A DNA stretch of 64,000 nt from Camellia lanceoleosa (taxonomy: Eukaryota > Streptophyta > Magnoliopsida > Ericales > Theaceae), in assembly GCA_025200525.1 (NCBI GenBank), contig CM045761.1:61598009-61662008 (forward strand), in the 5' to 3' direction. This document shows, piece by piece, positions 1 through 12,700 of this stretch. The notes under the pieces were generated by a model. The model was not told the DNA's origin. It ran no database searches and worked only from the letters and a program-made list of their open reading frames with translations. The translations under genes were made by a program, and so were the position numbers. Position 1 is the stretch's first letter; every line of letters begins with the position of its first letter.

Positions 1-362
1 TTTTTGTATAATAAGAGATGAATGAAACTGCTGTAAAAAAGCATTCCTTAGATCAATAGTTGGAAAGTTGCTTTATTTTTCTTTGAAGAATTGTAAAAGG
101 TGTTTGATTATCGAGGTCAAAAAGCATTGCTTAGATCAATAGGGTGACCCAGTGCATGAGGATTTTGTATGAAATGATGAGTTGAGTGCTCAACTGTTTC
201 CGAATCTAGTTTTTCCTCATGCAAACTTGAAAGATTCATCTGTAATGGGATCAAGAAATTAATAGAAATGGTGATTTGATAAGAAATCTCATATTACAGG
301 GTCAACGTAAGTTCCTTTTTGAATGACCAATCTATTGGTTGATGATTAATGCACTAAAATTA
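1..362. other. Unassigned non-coding AT-rich flank
   Basis: No credible coding frame, RNA gene or terminal repeat is visible in this stretch. A short phrase (aaaaagcattccttagatca) recurs with small changes near 38 and 120, so it may be the decayed edge of a repeat. Confidence 0.4.
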
Positions 363-2810
363 AGGACAAACTTCACTTTACCCACTGGTTTGATCCATGC
401 GGTTTACCCTCTAACGTTGGAAATGACCATATAACCCACGTGATTTGTGGACCTAAATGCACCGTTAAACATTCCGTCTAACTTAACAAAGAAGTGTAAA
501 ACACGTGGTAGACTAAGGGGTATATGCTCATTTCAAATTTTCAACATGGAAAAAGCACAAGAGGTTAAAGTGGAGGCTTCCATATTAAGCCTATTTTGAT
601 TTTAATTCCCAAACTAGGTCTAGTTTGGACCAATTCCCAAACTAAGCTAAATCGCTATTACAAATCGCGTTTTCTGTTTGAGCTCAAAATGTGATGATAA
701 GTTCAGCCTGTGCAAATCGCTTTTTAATAAGCTATTTCGTAATCACGCTTTAACATAAAATTAATTGCATAAAAACGCTTATTTGAAATAAGCGCTTTAC
801 TGTTCACTATTTGAAATCGCTATTTAAAATCGCGCTTCTCTTCAGCTGTGTTTCCTGAAGAAAATGTTTAAAATATATTAAAATTTGACCAAAATAAAAC
901 ATGAATGCTTTGTAGCACAAATGGTAGTGTGCTTGTTTTGCCACAAGTGTGGCGTGGGTTCAATCTTTGGTAAGTGCAACCATTCAATTAACTTTTTCTT
1001 TTCTGTTCTTTTTTTTTTTTTTTTTTTTTCACTTACTCTATACTTCATTATGTAATTTTTTTTATCAAAAAAAAGTAAAATGTTTGTTTGGTTAACTAAA
1101 ATTTTTTTCTATAAAATACAATTTTTTTCAAAATGTCAACATAATTATTTAAAAAGTATTCAATGTATTTGGTTTGAATTTTTTGGATTTAGTTATTTGA
1201 AAACTGAGTTTTTTTATTTTCGTATTTTTTTATTTTTAGTGAATATTTTTAAAATTTTAAACATTTTTTTTTTACTTTTTTAGATGCACCTTAGTTAGAT
1301 GTATCTAAAAAGTAAAAAAATTGTGAAAAAATATTTTACAAAATTAATAAATACATAAAAATACAAAAAATGTACTGAAAAAATATTTTTGTATTTGTAG
1401 TATCTTTTCAGCAAATTATCATCTTTTTTTTAGCAAAATGTACTCAAAAAATATATTCAAAAGGATTATTTCAAAAAATATTTTAAAATATTATTTTAAA
1501 AACGTACATTTTTTTAGTACATTTTGCTGAAAAAATTAATATTTTGTATTAATTTTTTCAGTACATTTTTTGTATTTTTTATATTTTTTCACTCACTCTA
1601 TACTTTATATATTTATGAAAAAATAAAAAAATGTACGCTTTTAAAATATTTTAATACATTTTAAAAGCGTACATTTTGCTGAAAAATATTTTTGGAATAA
1701 ACTTTCACTGTGCATATTTTTTTGAGTACATTTTGCTAAAAAAATGATAATTTGCTGAAAAGATACTACAAATACAAAAATATTTTTTCAGTATATTTTT
1801 TATATTTTATGTATTTATTAATTTTGTAAAATATTTTTTCACAATTTTTTTACTTTTTAGATACATCTAACTAAGGTGCATCTAAAAAAGTTTAAATTTT
1901 TTTTTTTAAATTTTAAAAATATTCACTAAAAAAAAATACGAAAATAAAAAAACTCAGTTTTCAAATAACTAAATCTAAAAAATTCAAATCAAATACACTG
2001 AATACTTTTTAAATAATCATGTTGACATTTTGAAAAAAATTGTATTTTATAGAAAAAAATTTTAGTTAACCAAACAAACATTTTACTTTTTTTTGATAAA
2101 AAAAATTACATAATGAAGTATAGAGTAAGTGAAAAAAAAAAAAAAAAAAAAAGAACAGAAAAGTTAATTGAATGGTTGCACTTACCAAAGATTGAACCCA
2201 CGCCACTTGTGGCAAAACAAGCACACTACCATTTGTGCTACAAAGCATTCATGTTTTATTTTGGTCAAATTTTAATATATTTTAAACATTTTCTTGAAAC
2301 ACACAAGAGAAGCGCGATTTCAAATAGCGATTTCAAATAGTGAATAAAAAGCGCTATTTCAAATAGCGTTTTATGCGTAAAAATTTTTTATGTTAAAAGC
2401 GTGATTACGAGCAATTCTTAATTAAAAGCGCGATTTGCAATAGCGCTTTCACTATTCATCACATTTTGAGCTTCAAACAGTGAAAGCGCGATTTGTAATA
2501 GCGATTTAGCTTAGTTTGGGAATTCCGTCCAAACTAGACCTAGTTTGGGAATTAAAATACAAAATAGGCTTAATATGGGAAAAGCCCCGTTAAAGTGCAC
2601 TTCGCCTTCCAAACAAATAACTAAAATACAAGGGTATTTTAGTATTTTTCATTAAATTGTTAACGGGTCTAAAGGTGTACTTCAATCCACAAACCACAAG
2701 GGGGTTATGTAGTTATTTTTAAATGTTAGGGGGTTATCTAGTCATTTTCAACGGTGCATTTCAATCCCAAACCACAGGGATAAAGTGAAGTTTGCCCAAA
2801 AATCAATCCA
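363..2810. repeat. Outer inverted-repeat (foldback) element hosting the MULE
   Basis: The left arm (about 363-560) and right arm (about 2598-2800) are inverted, diverged copies of each other. Both carry the outer phrase ACAAACTTCACTTTA / GCAAACTTCACTTTA and a segment reading 'cacaaaccaca...ggttat'. They lie outside the MULE at 573-2588, so that MULE probably inserted into or beside an older foldback. No exact target duplication was found for the outer arms. Confidence 0.5.
573..2588. mobile_element. MULE-type foldback transposon, non-autonomous
   Basis: A 2.0-kb element that is almost entirely one inverted repeat. The left terminus GAGGCTTCCATATTAAGCC pairs with the right terminus read in reverse, GGGGCTTTTCCCATATTAAG. 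A 9-bp direct repeat GTTAAAGTG flanks it exactly (564-572 and 2589-2597), the length expected for Mutator-like elements. The arms include paired blocks with the short phrase 'aatcgctattacaaatcgcg' and AT-rich interiors sharing 'actttttagatgcacctta...agatgtatctaaaaagtaaa' with other elements in the window. There is no transposase frame, so it would depend on an element elsewhere. Boundaries are read directly; the MULE class is inferred from the duplication length and long arms. Confidence 0.8.
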
Positions 2811-3140
2811 CAAAAAGATTGGATCCCTTGTTCATGGAAACTAGGGGTGATCATGGATCCGCCCAACCAGACCCAACTGACCCTACCTGATTGATTTCGG
2901 ATGAATGCATTTTAGCGGACGCCGGATAAAATATTTCAAAATCCACAGATATGGTTTAGCTGGTTCCTATGAAGCACGGACACGGGACACGACACGGACA
3001 TGGGGATACGCAAATTTTAAAAAAATGGGGGACACGACATGCTTGGGACACATTTAATATATATAATTTTATTTATTTATTATATGTCTAAAATAAAAAG
3101 AAAATTATTAATTTTTATACAATTACAATAATAATAAAAT

Positions 3141-4764
3141 GGGGAAAGCACCAATAAATCCCAAATTTATATCTTGTAACCCATTTGGTCCTATGAATTT
3201 TCTTATGAACCGTTAGGTCCTATCCCAATGTTAATGATCATTAAACATCAAACATCATCAACATCAAAACAACAACATCATCATCAAAACAACATCAAAC
3301 AACACAACATCATTATGAAAACAACATCAAACATCACAACATCATCATCAAACAACATTAAACATCATCATCAAAACATCAACTACATCACCAACATCAC
3401 TAAAAAAAATATTATCAAAATTCAATAACATCATAAAAACACCATCAAACATCATCAACCACATCACCAACATCACTAAAAAAAAAATCATCAAACATTA
3501 AACAAAACCAACAACATCAAACATCAACGCAACAACATCAAAAACATCAACAAAATTCCCTCATTTGCACTGTTTCTGTGTTGTTATCATTAGGGCTTCG
3601 GATCGTTTTTTAAAAATGTGAATACCCAGAACAACAACAAACAACAACAAAAGAAACCACCTCAACCTCCCTCTACCAATTGACCTCCAAGTTTAGAAAG
3701 AAAAAAGAGAAAAATTACACTGAATATTCCAAACACGGTTTATGGAAACTTTGAATAGATCTACAGAAGTTAGTTTCAGAGACTCAGATGAATCCAAAAG
3801 CAATCTTGTGAAGAATCAAAAACACTATTCAATACATGATGCTATCAAATCATCTCTGAATCGGTTTCTAGATCCAACAAAAATAAGTGCACACTATTTT
3901 TTCTTCGCATCAAAATGGATAATGACAAAGTTCTAAAACTCAGAACCCTCAACATCACTACTTCTCAAAAATCACAGAAACGAAGACCAGAACAGCTTAA
4001 TCATCATAATCTCTCATTCTCTCTATCTAAAATTCTCAAAAACAAGAAATCAATCTCTACACCTACAAAACCTAAAAAATAAAAATAAAAAAATTGAACG
4101 GATTGGTGGTCGATAGGTCATGATATCTTCGGCGGCTAGGTTTGGTTACGCATTCGATCTCAGATCTCCAGAACCTGAAAAACTTTCAATTGAATTGATG
4201 CGGAGAGAGAAATTGAAGGGTTTGAATCATGGCGGCAGGGAAGGGAGGCGGTGACTTCGACGTGGTGGATCTACTTGGGTTTTTTCTTATCTACAAAAAT
4301 TGAAAATTGCATTTTTTCCCATAATAATTTGTTAATTTGTACTGCTTACGTGGATTCGGATCCGATCATCCTTCTTCTCTAATGGCGGATTGAATGCTTT
4401 CTATTTGTATATGTTTTAAATCAAATCTTTTAGGTTGGAAATTTTCATCGAGATTGTAATTGTTTTGTTTTGTTTTGTTTGATTCGATCTGATTTGAACA
4501 TCGCTGAAGAACATCATGATGTTGTTGATGTAGATGATGTTCATGTTAATATTTTTTTTTGGATGATGTTTTATTAATGTTTGATATTATCGATTGGTGC
4601 AGTTAATGTTGCTAATGTAGTTAATGTTTTGATGATGTTAATGAGGTTGTTGAGATTGCTGATGTTGTCATTAACATTAGGATAGGACCTAATGGTTCAT
4701 AAGAAAATTCATAGGATTAAATGGTTTAACTTTCTACCACATAGGACTTACTGGTAATTTTTTC
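3141..4764. mobile_element. MULE-like foldback, possible gene-capturing (Pack-MULE) copy
   Basis: A perfect 9-bp direct repeat TAATAAAAT flanks the element (3132-3140 and 4765-4773). The arms are inverted copies: 'tcctatgaattttcttatga' near 3191 recurs reversed near 4696, followed inward by 'aggtcctatcc' and then low-complexity aacatcatcaacatca (left) against gttgatgttgatgatg (right). The interior (about 3550-4300) is less AT-rich and looks like a captured gene 5' region, including a short plus-strand frame from 4229 beginning MAAGKGGGDFDVVDLLG and ending soon after. Capture is an inference; the source gene is not recognised. Confidence 0.6.
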
Positions 4765-4875
4765 TAATAAAATTAATAAACATATTTTTAAATTTTTTTA
4801 ATAAAAAATGAGTTTTTTAAAATAAAAATAATTTATTTTATGAATTTTAGGTTTAACAAAAATAAGGATAAAAAA

Positions 4876-5220
4876 AGAAAAAAAAAAAGAAAGAGAGAGA
4901 GAGAGAGAGAGAAACAGGTGAAATAAGAAAGAGAGGAAAGTGAATCAGCAAAAGGGGGAAAGCGAAATCAAAGAGAGAGAGAGAGAACAGGAGAAGTCGA
5001 AGAAAATAGAGGAGAAGAATATGGAGATAGAAGACGAAGAGGGCGAGGTGAAGAAGAAGAGAAGCGCATTTAAGAATCCTCACTCGGCTTCTTCAATTGA
5101 TCCGAACAGTTAGGGCTCCTCTCTCTCCTCCTTGATCTCTGCCTCTTTCCTCCTCAATCTCTTTCTGCCTCCTCTCCTCCCTCGATCACTTTCTCTCTTT
5201 CTCTCCAATAGTTAGGGCTT
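4876..5220. repeat. (GA)n / purine-rich low-complexity tract with a 30-codon frame
   Basis: A gagaga-rich stretch followed by ctctcc-rich sequence. Within it is a short frame at 5021-5113 (MEIEDEEGEVKKKRSAFKN...). It has no recognisable domain and could be a captured 5' exon or chance. Confidence 0.35.
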
Positions 5221-5855
5221 TGATCCACCTCAAGCGTGTCCGGAAAGTGTCACAGCGTGTCCATGGGTCTCCAACTACAAAAATTCAAAAAAAAAAAAAA
5301 AAAGAGGACACATTAGAGAGAGTGTTGGACACATGTCTCATCAAGGTCCGACACATGTCCAACACTCGTACGCAGGCCCTGGGGACGTGTCGGTGCTTCA
5401 TAGGTGGTATCTAACCATCTCACACCCGCAAAAACCTGATCAGCCCGTAGATAAAGTTCAAAAAAAGAAAGAAAGAAGAAACTACTAACAAGTAACAACA
5501 ATAGAGTAGAAATAATAAAATATATATTTTTATGAAAATAGAAAACAATACCTTAAAAATGTGTTGTGTCATGGCATATTATAGACAAATAATACATATT
5601 TTTTCAAATTACTAATTATTGAAAATTGTAAAAGTTATGAATTATAATTCAGAAAAATGCTCAAAATTTGTAAAATCCAAACCGTCAAATTGATCGTATC
5701 CATCCACCAACCCACACGGCCCGCTCAATCCGCATCCGCCAAATCAGCGAACGGATGTGGATTGATTATTTTCGATCCGCCTAATTTTGGACGGATGGCA
5801 GATGGATGGGATGTCACCCGACCCGACCCAATCGGCAATCACCCCTAATAGAAAC

Positions 5856-7560
5856 AGTGGAATGAAACTTCATCCATTGTAACTTATACGCTCAAAGCAC
5901 AGTAATAAAATGTGTCTAAGGAAGAACCACCCAACTTCAAAACTAGAATAAATAGAGACATCCTAAACTCAAAAGAAGACCTTTACTTCTGAATGTACAG
6001 AGAGAATTCTTCACATTGACTAGAGGCTCGAATTTTTTTAGAGGTTGGACAAGATATTTTAAAGTTGGTATAAGTTTTGGTAAAAATTCAGAAGTCCGAA
6101 TTAATTTAGACAGGCTTAGGCAAAGATATTAAACAACCCGATCAACCCCAAACTTGAATTATGGATATATAAAAAAATTAAATATGCATATAAATTATTA
6201 ACTATTATTAAATCATATTAAATATATATTATATACACAAGTAACACAAAATCTTACCTTTTTTATTCACTCATAAATTGTAAAAACTATGCATCTCTCG
6301 TGCATTACATAAATTATTTGTTTTGATATTATAATGATTTTTTTAAAGGGTTAATTGTTGAAAAGTCCAACTTAATGAGGGTATAAGGCATTAAGTCCAG
6401 TAAATATTTTTTTTTGGTGAAAGATCCACCCTTTGTGAAATAATTTGATGAGAAATCCTTTTATTTGGTTTGAATGACAGTTTATTTTTAATTTTACGTC
6501 TTAATTTATCTGTCAACTTTTTTTTTACTGTTGACTTTTTGTTGATTATCTTTTCAAATTTATATCGATCTATTCAAAATTTTTTGCTTATCTATTCAAA
6601 TTTTTTGACTATCTATTGATTTTTTTCCTCCTATCTGTTCAAAATCTGTGGGCTTCTCTCTCTATCTGTTTAAATATTCTATCTATCTGTTTAAAATCTA
6701 TGAGTTCTTTCTTTATATGTTTAAAACTACAAAGGTCTGATCTATTTGTTTAAAATTTTCCAAACTTGTTTTCCATCTGTAGGAATTATCCACTGCAACA
6801 ACATACCAACAAATTTTTGATCTATCTGTTTAAAATTTCCCAAACGTGTTTTCTATCTGTTGGAATTATCCACTGCAACGACACACCAACAAATCTCTCT
6901 CTCTCTCATTACTTATCTGTGCAAATTACATACATACATTCATACACCAATCTCTATTTCCGTTTCTCTTATCTGTGCAAATTACATACCATATATATAC
7001 CAAGAAAAATGAATAGAAATAAGGATCTATGATCAAACCAAACATAATGGACCAGTTGTTTGATGCTATATATCTGTCAAGTAAATTCACTTAAATTACA
7101 ATGAGTGAAATTGAATAAAAAACAGAACAAATCCAGAAAAATGAATATAAATAGGGATCTATGATCAAAACAATATAAATAGTTAATGTTGGTGAAAAGA
7201 TTAGGATTGAGGCTCAGATTTGCTATGATATCAGGCTGAGAACTATGATCTGATTCGTGAGTCTTTATGGTTGTCGCATCATCATGGTCCTCTCAGCTAT
7301 TGGATCGGCTCACCTCTCTACGCCAATAAACAACAAGAACAGTGGCGGTGGTTGTAGGAGCCAGATCGGCGGAGTGGGAATTCTCTAGAAAAAAATACAA
7401 AAACGAAAACAGAGAGAGAGACAGACGAGAAAAAACGGTTAGACGATGAGAGAGAAAACGAAGCAAACAAAGGAGGAAAATGCGAGAAACGTTGGCGGTG
7501 GTCGCCGCCACTACCATCGCCACTGCCCTCAGCGATGGTTAATATGTGAAGTGACCTCTA
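5856..7560. other. Non-coding AT-rich region with short tandem repeats
   Basis: No gene is supported. At about 6761-6910 a unit of roughly 75 bp occurs twice (around 'ggaattatccactgcaac'). Phrases such as 'tctatctgtttaaaat' and 'atctgtgcaaattacatac' recur through 6600-6990, and similar phrases occur again at 11940-12120, suggesting a shared dispersed repeat. 7290-7530 is GC-richer and open on the minus strand but has no recognisable protein. Confidence 0.4.
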
Positions 7561-8020
7561 AATTTGAATTTCATAACCCATCTGCTTGATAAAATAAATC
7601 ATGTTTCCATAGCTCAATCACAATTGAAGTTTCATGGTAGAGCCAGCCTTGACTTCAAAATTTTCAATTGAAACAAAACAATCAAACGTATAAAAGCTCA
7701 GTCAAAATCAAAAGCCCTAATTTAAAAATTAAAAATCCCTACATTTTCAAATTAAAAATACAAAATTTTGAATTAAAAACCTAATTTCTTAAAACAAACC
7801 TGGAACGGTAGGAGGGAGAGAGTTGCAAGAGCTCCGGCGGGAGGAAGAGATCGCCGGCTTCATTCGCTGGTGCGAGATCATTGAAACAGTGGCGCCGCCG
7901 GTCATGAAAACGACGGTGACGGCTGTCGCCTCCTCTCCCTGCTTCGTCTCCTTCGTCCTCTCTCTCTCTCTCGCTCTCTTCATTTATTTATTTTTTTGTT
8001 TCGTTTTGTTCTTGCCCCTA
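7561..8020. other. Non-coding, GC-richer patch without recognised gene
   Basis: The stretch 7800-7980 is open on the plus strand (from 7823) but reads as Arg/Glu- then Ser/Leu-rich low complexity ending in a CTCTCT tract. It is rejected as a gene. Confidence 0.35.
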
Positions 8021-8771
8021 TGCCTCCACTTCAGGGATTACCCGCGGCAGAGTAAAAACATGACTTGGATTGGTTCATGAGTAAATCACACAGACCTTTT
8101 TCTTCTTCATATGCGGTTAAAATTTAATATTTTTTTTTTACCGATTTTTATAAATTATCGTTAAAATTTATACTTAATAATTTTTTTTAATATTTTTTTA
8201 AATTATCGTTGAAAATTAAAAATTAGAGACATTTTTTTATGATAAATTTTTTTTAAAACTATAGTTCAAATGTATAATTAATAACATTTTTTATAACAAA
8301 ATTTTTAAATTATCGCTAAAAATTAATAATTAGTGACATGTTTTAATAATATTTAGGGATGATTTGAGATGTTCTAAATAAATACACTTTTTAACTTTTT
8401 TTAAAACGATGTATAAAAAAGTAAAAAGAAGATGTTGATTGATGTGATCAAAAAAAGATTAAAAAATAGACTAAAATAGTGTATGCCAAACAACCCCTTA
8501 ATAAAAAATTCTCCCATCTATTAGGACCAATAAGTAAATTTCTCTTTTTCTTTTCCTTTTCAATGGATAGGATATTAAGGGGTTGTTTGAGACGTTCTAA
8601 ATAAGTAGACTTTTTGACTTTTTAGACTAAAAAATTGAGGAAAAAAAGATGATTGTTTGGGATAACTTTTTGATTTTTTACGAAAAAATATGTATTAAAA
8701 AATTGTATAAATTAGTGTATAGGAGAAGTTTGGGCAGAGTAGTGTATAGGAAAAACTTGTCTTCTTTTCGG

Positions 8772-9112
8772 ATATTGAATTGGACGGTGCTGTTCGGCCC
8801 GTAGAGGCCCACCACGGGTCCCGTTTTGCTAATCAGAACCGTTCAATGTGTAGAACTCGTTGAGTACTATATGGTTGTAAGAAATCACATTAATCGGATA
8901 TCGATAGCTATCTAATCGGATTAGTTTTTTTGTGAACCGTTAACTATAACACTATCCATTTTTTTATACAAAACTGATTTAATCATGTAATTAGCGATAT
9001 CCGATCAACATGATTTTTTTCAAGCATATATTACTCGACAATTTCTACACATTGAATGATTCAGATTATCAAAACGGGACGTGTCATGAGCCCCCTTGAG
9101 CCGAATATTACC
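8772..9112. repeat. Hairpin MITE, copy 1
   Basis: The left half, from 'ggacggtgctgttcggc', folds back on the right half, which read in reverse begins 'gacggtaatattcggc'. Paired inner blocks include 'cccgttttgctaatcagaac' against 'cccgttttgataatctgaat' and the 'gatatcgatagctatc...gatatcgctaatta' region. Arms are about 150 bp around a short centre. No coding capacity. Target duplication not resolved. Confidence 0.6.
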
Positions 9113-9959
9113 GTCTTATTTCCTTCTCTGCTTGTCCTCTTTGTACAAACGGTGGATATCTACAGTTAACTCACGTGACATGTGTATGCCACCACTTCAA
9201 GGACTACCCACGGCAGAGTAAAAACTAAACATGACTTGGATTGGTTCATAAGTAAATCACACAGACCTTTTTCTTCTTCATATGTGGTTAAAATTTAATA
9301 ATTAGTTTTTTTTTTTAAAACGATTTTTATAAATTATCGTTAAAATTTATAGTTAGTAATTTTTTTTAATATTTTTTTTAAATTGTTATTGAAAGTTGAA
9401 AATTAGTGACACTTTTTTGTGATAAATTTTTTTTTAAACTACAGTTCAAATGTATAATCAATAACATTTTCTATAACAAAATTTTTAAACTATCGCTAAA
9501 AATTAATAATTAGTAACATGTTTTAATAATATTTAGGGGTGGTTTGGGATGTTCTAAATAAATACACTTTTAACTTTTTATAAAAAGATGTGTAAAAAAG
9601 TAGAGAGAAGTTATTGATTGATGTGACCCAAAAAAGATTAAAAAATAAAATAAAATAGTGTATGCCAAACAACCCCTTAATAAAAAATTCTCCCATCTAT
9701 CAGGACTTAGAAGTAAATTTCTCTTTTTCTTTTCCTTTTCAATGGATAGGATATTAAGGGGTTGTTTGGGACGTTCTAAATAAGTAGACTTTTTGACTTT
9801 TTAGACTAAAAAGTTGAGGAAAAAAAGATGATTGTTTGGGATAATTTTTTGATTTTTTACGAAAAAATATGTATTAAAAAATTATATAAATTAGTGTATA
9901 GGAAAAGTTTGGGCAGAGTAGTGTATAGGAAAAACTTGTATTCTTTTCGGATATTGAAT

Positions 9960-10295
9960 TGGACGGTGTTGTTCGGCCCGTAGAAGCCCACCACGGGTCC
10001 CGTTTTGCTAATCGGAACCGTTCAATATGTAGAACTCGTTGAGTACTATATGGTTGTAAGAAATCACGTTAATTGAATATCGATAGCTATCTGATCGGAT
10101 TAGTTTTTTTGTGAACCGTTAACTATAACACAATCCATTTTTTATACAAAACTGATTTGATCATGTAGTTAGCGATATCCGATCAACATAATTTTTTCCA
10201 AGCATATATTACTCGACGATTTCTACACATTGAACGATTCAGATTATCAAAACGGGGCTTGTGATGGGCCCTCTTGGGCTGAACAGCACCGTCTT
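9960..10295. repeat. Hairpin MITE, copy 2 (in the second tandem unit)
   Basis: The same hairpin as at 8772-9112, carried within the second copy of the tandem duplication. Its right arm reads 'gggctgaacagcaccgtc', closer to the left arm than in copy 1, so the copies have diverged separately. Confidence 0.55.
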
Positions 10296-10489
10296 GTTTA
10301 CTTCTCTGCCTGTTCCCTTTGTACAAATGGTGCGTAGCTAAAGTACAACTCACATGACGTGAGTTGAACTTTTTTTTTGTAATTTTTTTTTTTTTTGTGA
10401 ATAATGATAACTTTTAAAACTTTTTTAGTAATTTTTTGACTTTTTAACTTTTTTGAGGTATGCCAAACCAACCCTAATTACATTTTGAG

Positions 10490-10960
10490 AAATATATGCT
10501 TGGTTAGAGTTTTTCAAAAACTATTTTCAGAAAATTCTACTTTCTTGTTTTTCGTATTTTTTTATTTTTACTGAATTTTTTTAATATTTTAAGTAATTTT
10601 TTTTACTTTTTGGACATACCTAACATAAATATACCTAAAAAGTAAAAAAATTGTGAAAGAAACCTTTTAAAAATTTACTAAATACCAAAAATATAAAAAA
10701 AAAAAACCGAGAATTCCGTACATATTTTGTATTTTTATGTATTTATTAATTTTTTAAAATATTTTTTCACAAATTTTTTACTTTTTAGATACATCTAAGT
10801 AAGGTGCATCTAAAAAAGTAAAAAAAAAAATGCTTAAAAATTTAAAAATATTCATTAAAAACAAAAAAATACGAAAATCAAAAAATTCAATTTTTAAAAA
10901 ACTTAATCCAAAAAACTCAAACCAAACTCAAACCAAACTCAAACAAATCACTAGCCTACA
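10490..10960. repeat. AT-rich foldback MITE of the ACTTTTTAGATGYAYCT family
   Basis: Inverted AT-rich arms around 'tactttttagatacatctaa' and 'ggtgcatctaaaaaagtaaa'. The same signature appears near 1280 and 1860 inside the first MULE, and at 34285-34690, 44075-44340 and 46910-47340. It has no coding potential. Confidence 0.5.
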
Positions 10961-12655
10961 ATAGTTAGAATAGTCAACCAAGTCTAATAATCAAATCACC
11001 AAGCCTACCAAGCAAAGCCTACCACCTCCATAATAGAAGAAAAATAAATCAACCAATACAATGAGTATCAAACTCCTCTTTATAAGAATTTAGAATCGAA
11101 TTAAATCATAAAAATTTTGAAATCAAACTAGGCCAAACCATTAAAATGCCATTCAGTTTGTTTGAAATCATGATTTTCCAAAATTTTGTCATTGTTTAAA
11201 TGGAAACACTATGGTATACAAAATGTGTACTATATGAACTTTATAATTAACAAAGAAAAATGTATAACTTTACTTTCTGAGTTATAACTAAAAAAAATAC
11301 ATAACTATACACAATATGAAACATAACTAAAATAATGTCATAATCAAAGAAAAATTTATCATAATTAAAGAAAAAATGACATAATTAGAGATGTATATAA
11401 TGCACCTCTTTCAATGATGTGTATGTTAGAATTTCCTTTATAACTGAATCACGAAATATTATTCATAACTTAAAAATTATTTAGACAAAAGTTCATAATT
11501 AACTCTACCATTATACAATAAGACGGTTACAATAATAAAATATTTGTAAAACATATATATTTAATATTAATGAGATATTTGAGTATTTACTGTGATTAAC
11601 AAATTATATATAATTATGGAGCGAATCCTAAGGTGTGATTTTTAAAACCTAAAACCAAATCATAAAATAAAAAAATAAAAAAAATCAAATAAAATCAAAT
11701 AGTTTTTATTGTATCTAGTTTGTGATTTTTTCAATTTTTATAATCAATCCTAGCAAAAGAAAAAAAAAACCATGTGATGGTCTTAGAACAAATTTACATG
11801 ATGGTTCTATTTCATATTTATTGGTTAAAATTGTCAAATTCAATACCTTTTATTAAATAAAAATTTTGTGAACAATCTAATTTAAAAAGGGTGTAATATA
11901 TTAAGTCCGCTGTTATTATTATTATTATTTTTTTTATAAGATGTATAAGTTGAACTTTTTGTTTTATCTGTGTAAAATTCTATCTATTGAATTAAATCTA
12001 TGTAAAATTCTATATGTTGAAATTCTTGTCATAATTTTTCCTATTTGTTGAAATTGACCAACCCCATCTTTCATATTTGTCTATTTCTTATATGTGCAAA
12101 TTATACTATGGTTTCTATATCTACTGTTGTTTCTCCTATCTATCCAACTTTTTATCTGAAAAAAAGTGCATCCCATTTGGGCAACTTGAAAAATTGTTCA
12201 AATTCACATCATAGTAGCAACTTGAAAAAATGTTCTATGCAGTTCACTATGAAATGAATTAGACACATAGACACAACTACAAGCAAATTACCAAAATAAT
12301 TATCTAGTTTCATCTTGAGAAGCTCTTCTTCATATTTAAACCTATAAATTAAAAGATGTGAGAGCAATAAAATCATAGAGAGAGAAAAAAGAAGATAGTT
12401 TTGCTCTGTACACTCCATCGAGGAGCTCCTCCAAATCAAAAAAGTAATAGTAGGGCTTTTCACTCATTACATCTGCATCTATATGTAAACATACATAAAA
12501 TATCTATAAGGCAAGAGAGTTTTTAAAAATGTGTCAAAATGTCTTAGAGATACATTTTGTTTCTAGGGTTGAGATTAATTCCAAAATTCATTAAGGGTCA
12601 AAATTTATTTAATTCTCACTCACCCATCTTTTTTTCCTTTCCTTTTTGTTCACTC
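10961..12655. other. AT-rich non-coding region
   Basis: No gene, RNA or clear element boundary is visible. It contains 'attaagtccgctg' and 'ctatctattgaattaaatct' phrases resembling 6390-6720. Short open frames here are AT-rich and lack recognisable domains. Confidence 0.4.
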
Positions 12656-12657
12656 AT

Positions 12658-12659
<2 letters not shown>

Positions 12660-12699
<40 letters not shown>

Positions 12700-12700
12700 C
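12660..12700. repeat. (CT)n microsatellite
   Basis: An uninterrupted run of about 18 CT dinucleotides after 'atgcaat'. Confidence 0.9.

Larger units (their letters stand above)
2966..5404. repeat. Foldback with CCTATGAAGCAC ends, nested in the hAT-like element
   Basis: The left end CCTATGAAGCACGGACACG and the right end, reversed, CCTATGAAGCACCGACACG agree at 18 of 19 positions. Both subterminal regions are rich in gacacg/acacgtgtc phrases. A target duplication is not convincing: the adjacent five bases are tggtt and tggta. Its interior is split by the MULE-like element at 3141-4764. Confidence 0.5.
2842..5847. mobile_element. hAT-like non-autonomous element carrying nested insertions
   Basis: The ends read TAGGGGTGATCATGG on the left and, in reverse complement on the right, TAGGGGTGATTGCCG. 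The flanking 8-bp sequences ATGGAAAC (2834-2841) and ATAGAAAC (5848-5855) match at 7 of 8 positions, as in an aged hAT target duplication. The interior near both ends has scattered 'atccgcc/ggcggat' and 'acccgacccga' subterminal motifs in inverted orientation. No hAT transposase frame is present. Two further elements are nested inside (2966-5404 and 3141-4764). Confidence 0.55.
8021..10370. repeat. Tandem direct duplication of a 1.17-kb unit
   Basis: Two head-to-tail copies, about 8021-9186 and 9187-10370, are nearly co-linear. For example 'catgacttggattggttcat' begins at 8059 and again at 9230, and the block 'ttgtttggga(c)gttctaaataagtag' recurs at the same offset. Differences are scattered substitutions and small indels, so the duplication is not recent. 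Each copy contains the same hairpin MITE and a short 'aggg(g)tggtttggga...ccaaacaacccctta' repeat. Confidence 0.8.

Noticed and set aside
3228..3428. Open frame rich in Asn/His/Ile/Thr
   Set aside because: It is a direct product of the aacatcatcaaaac low-complexity arm of a foldback element.
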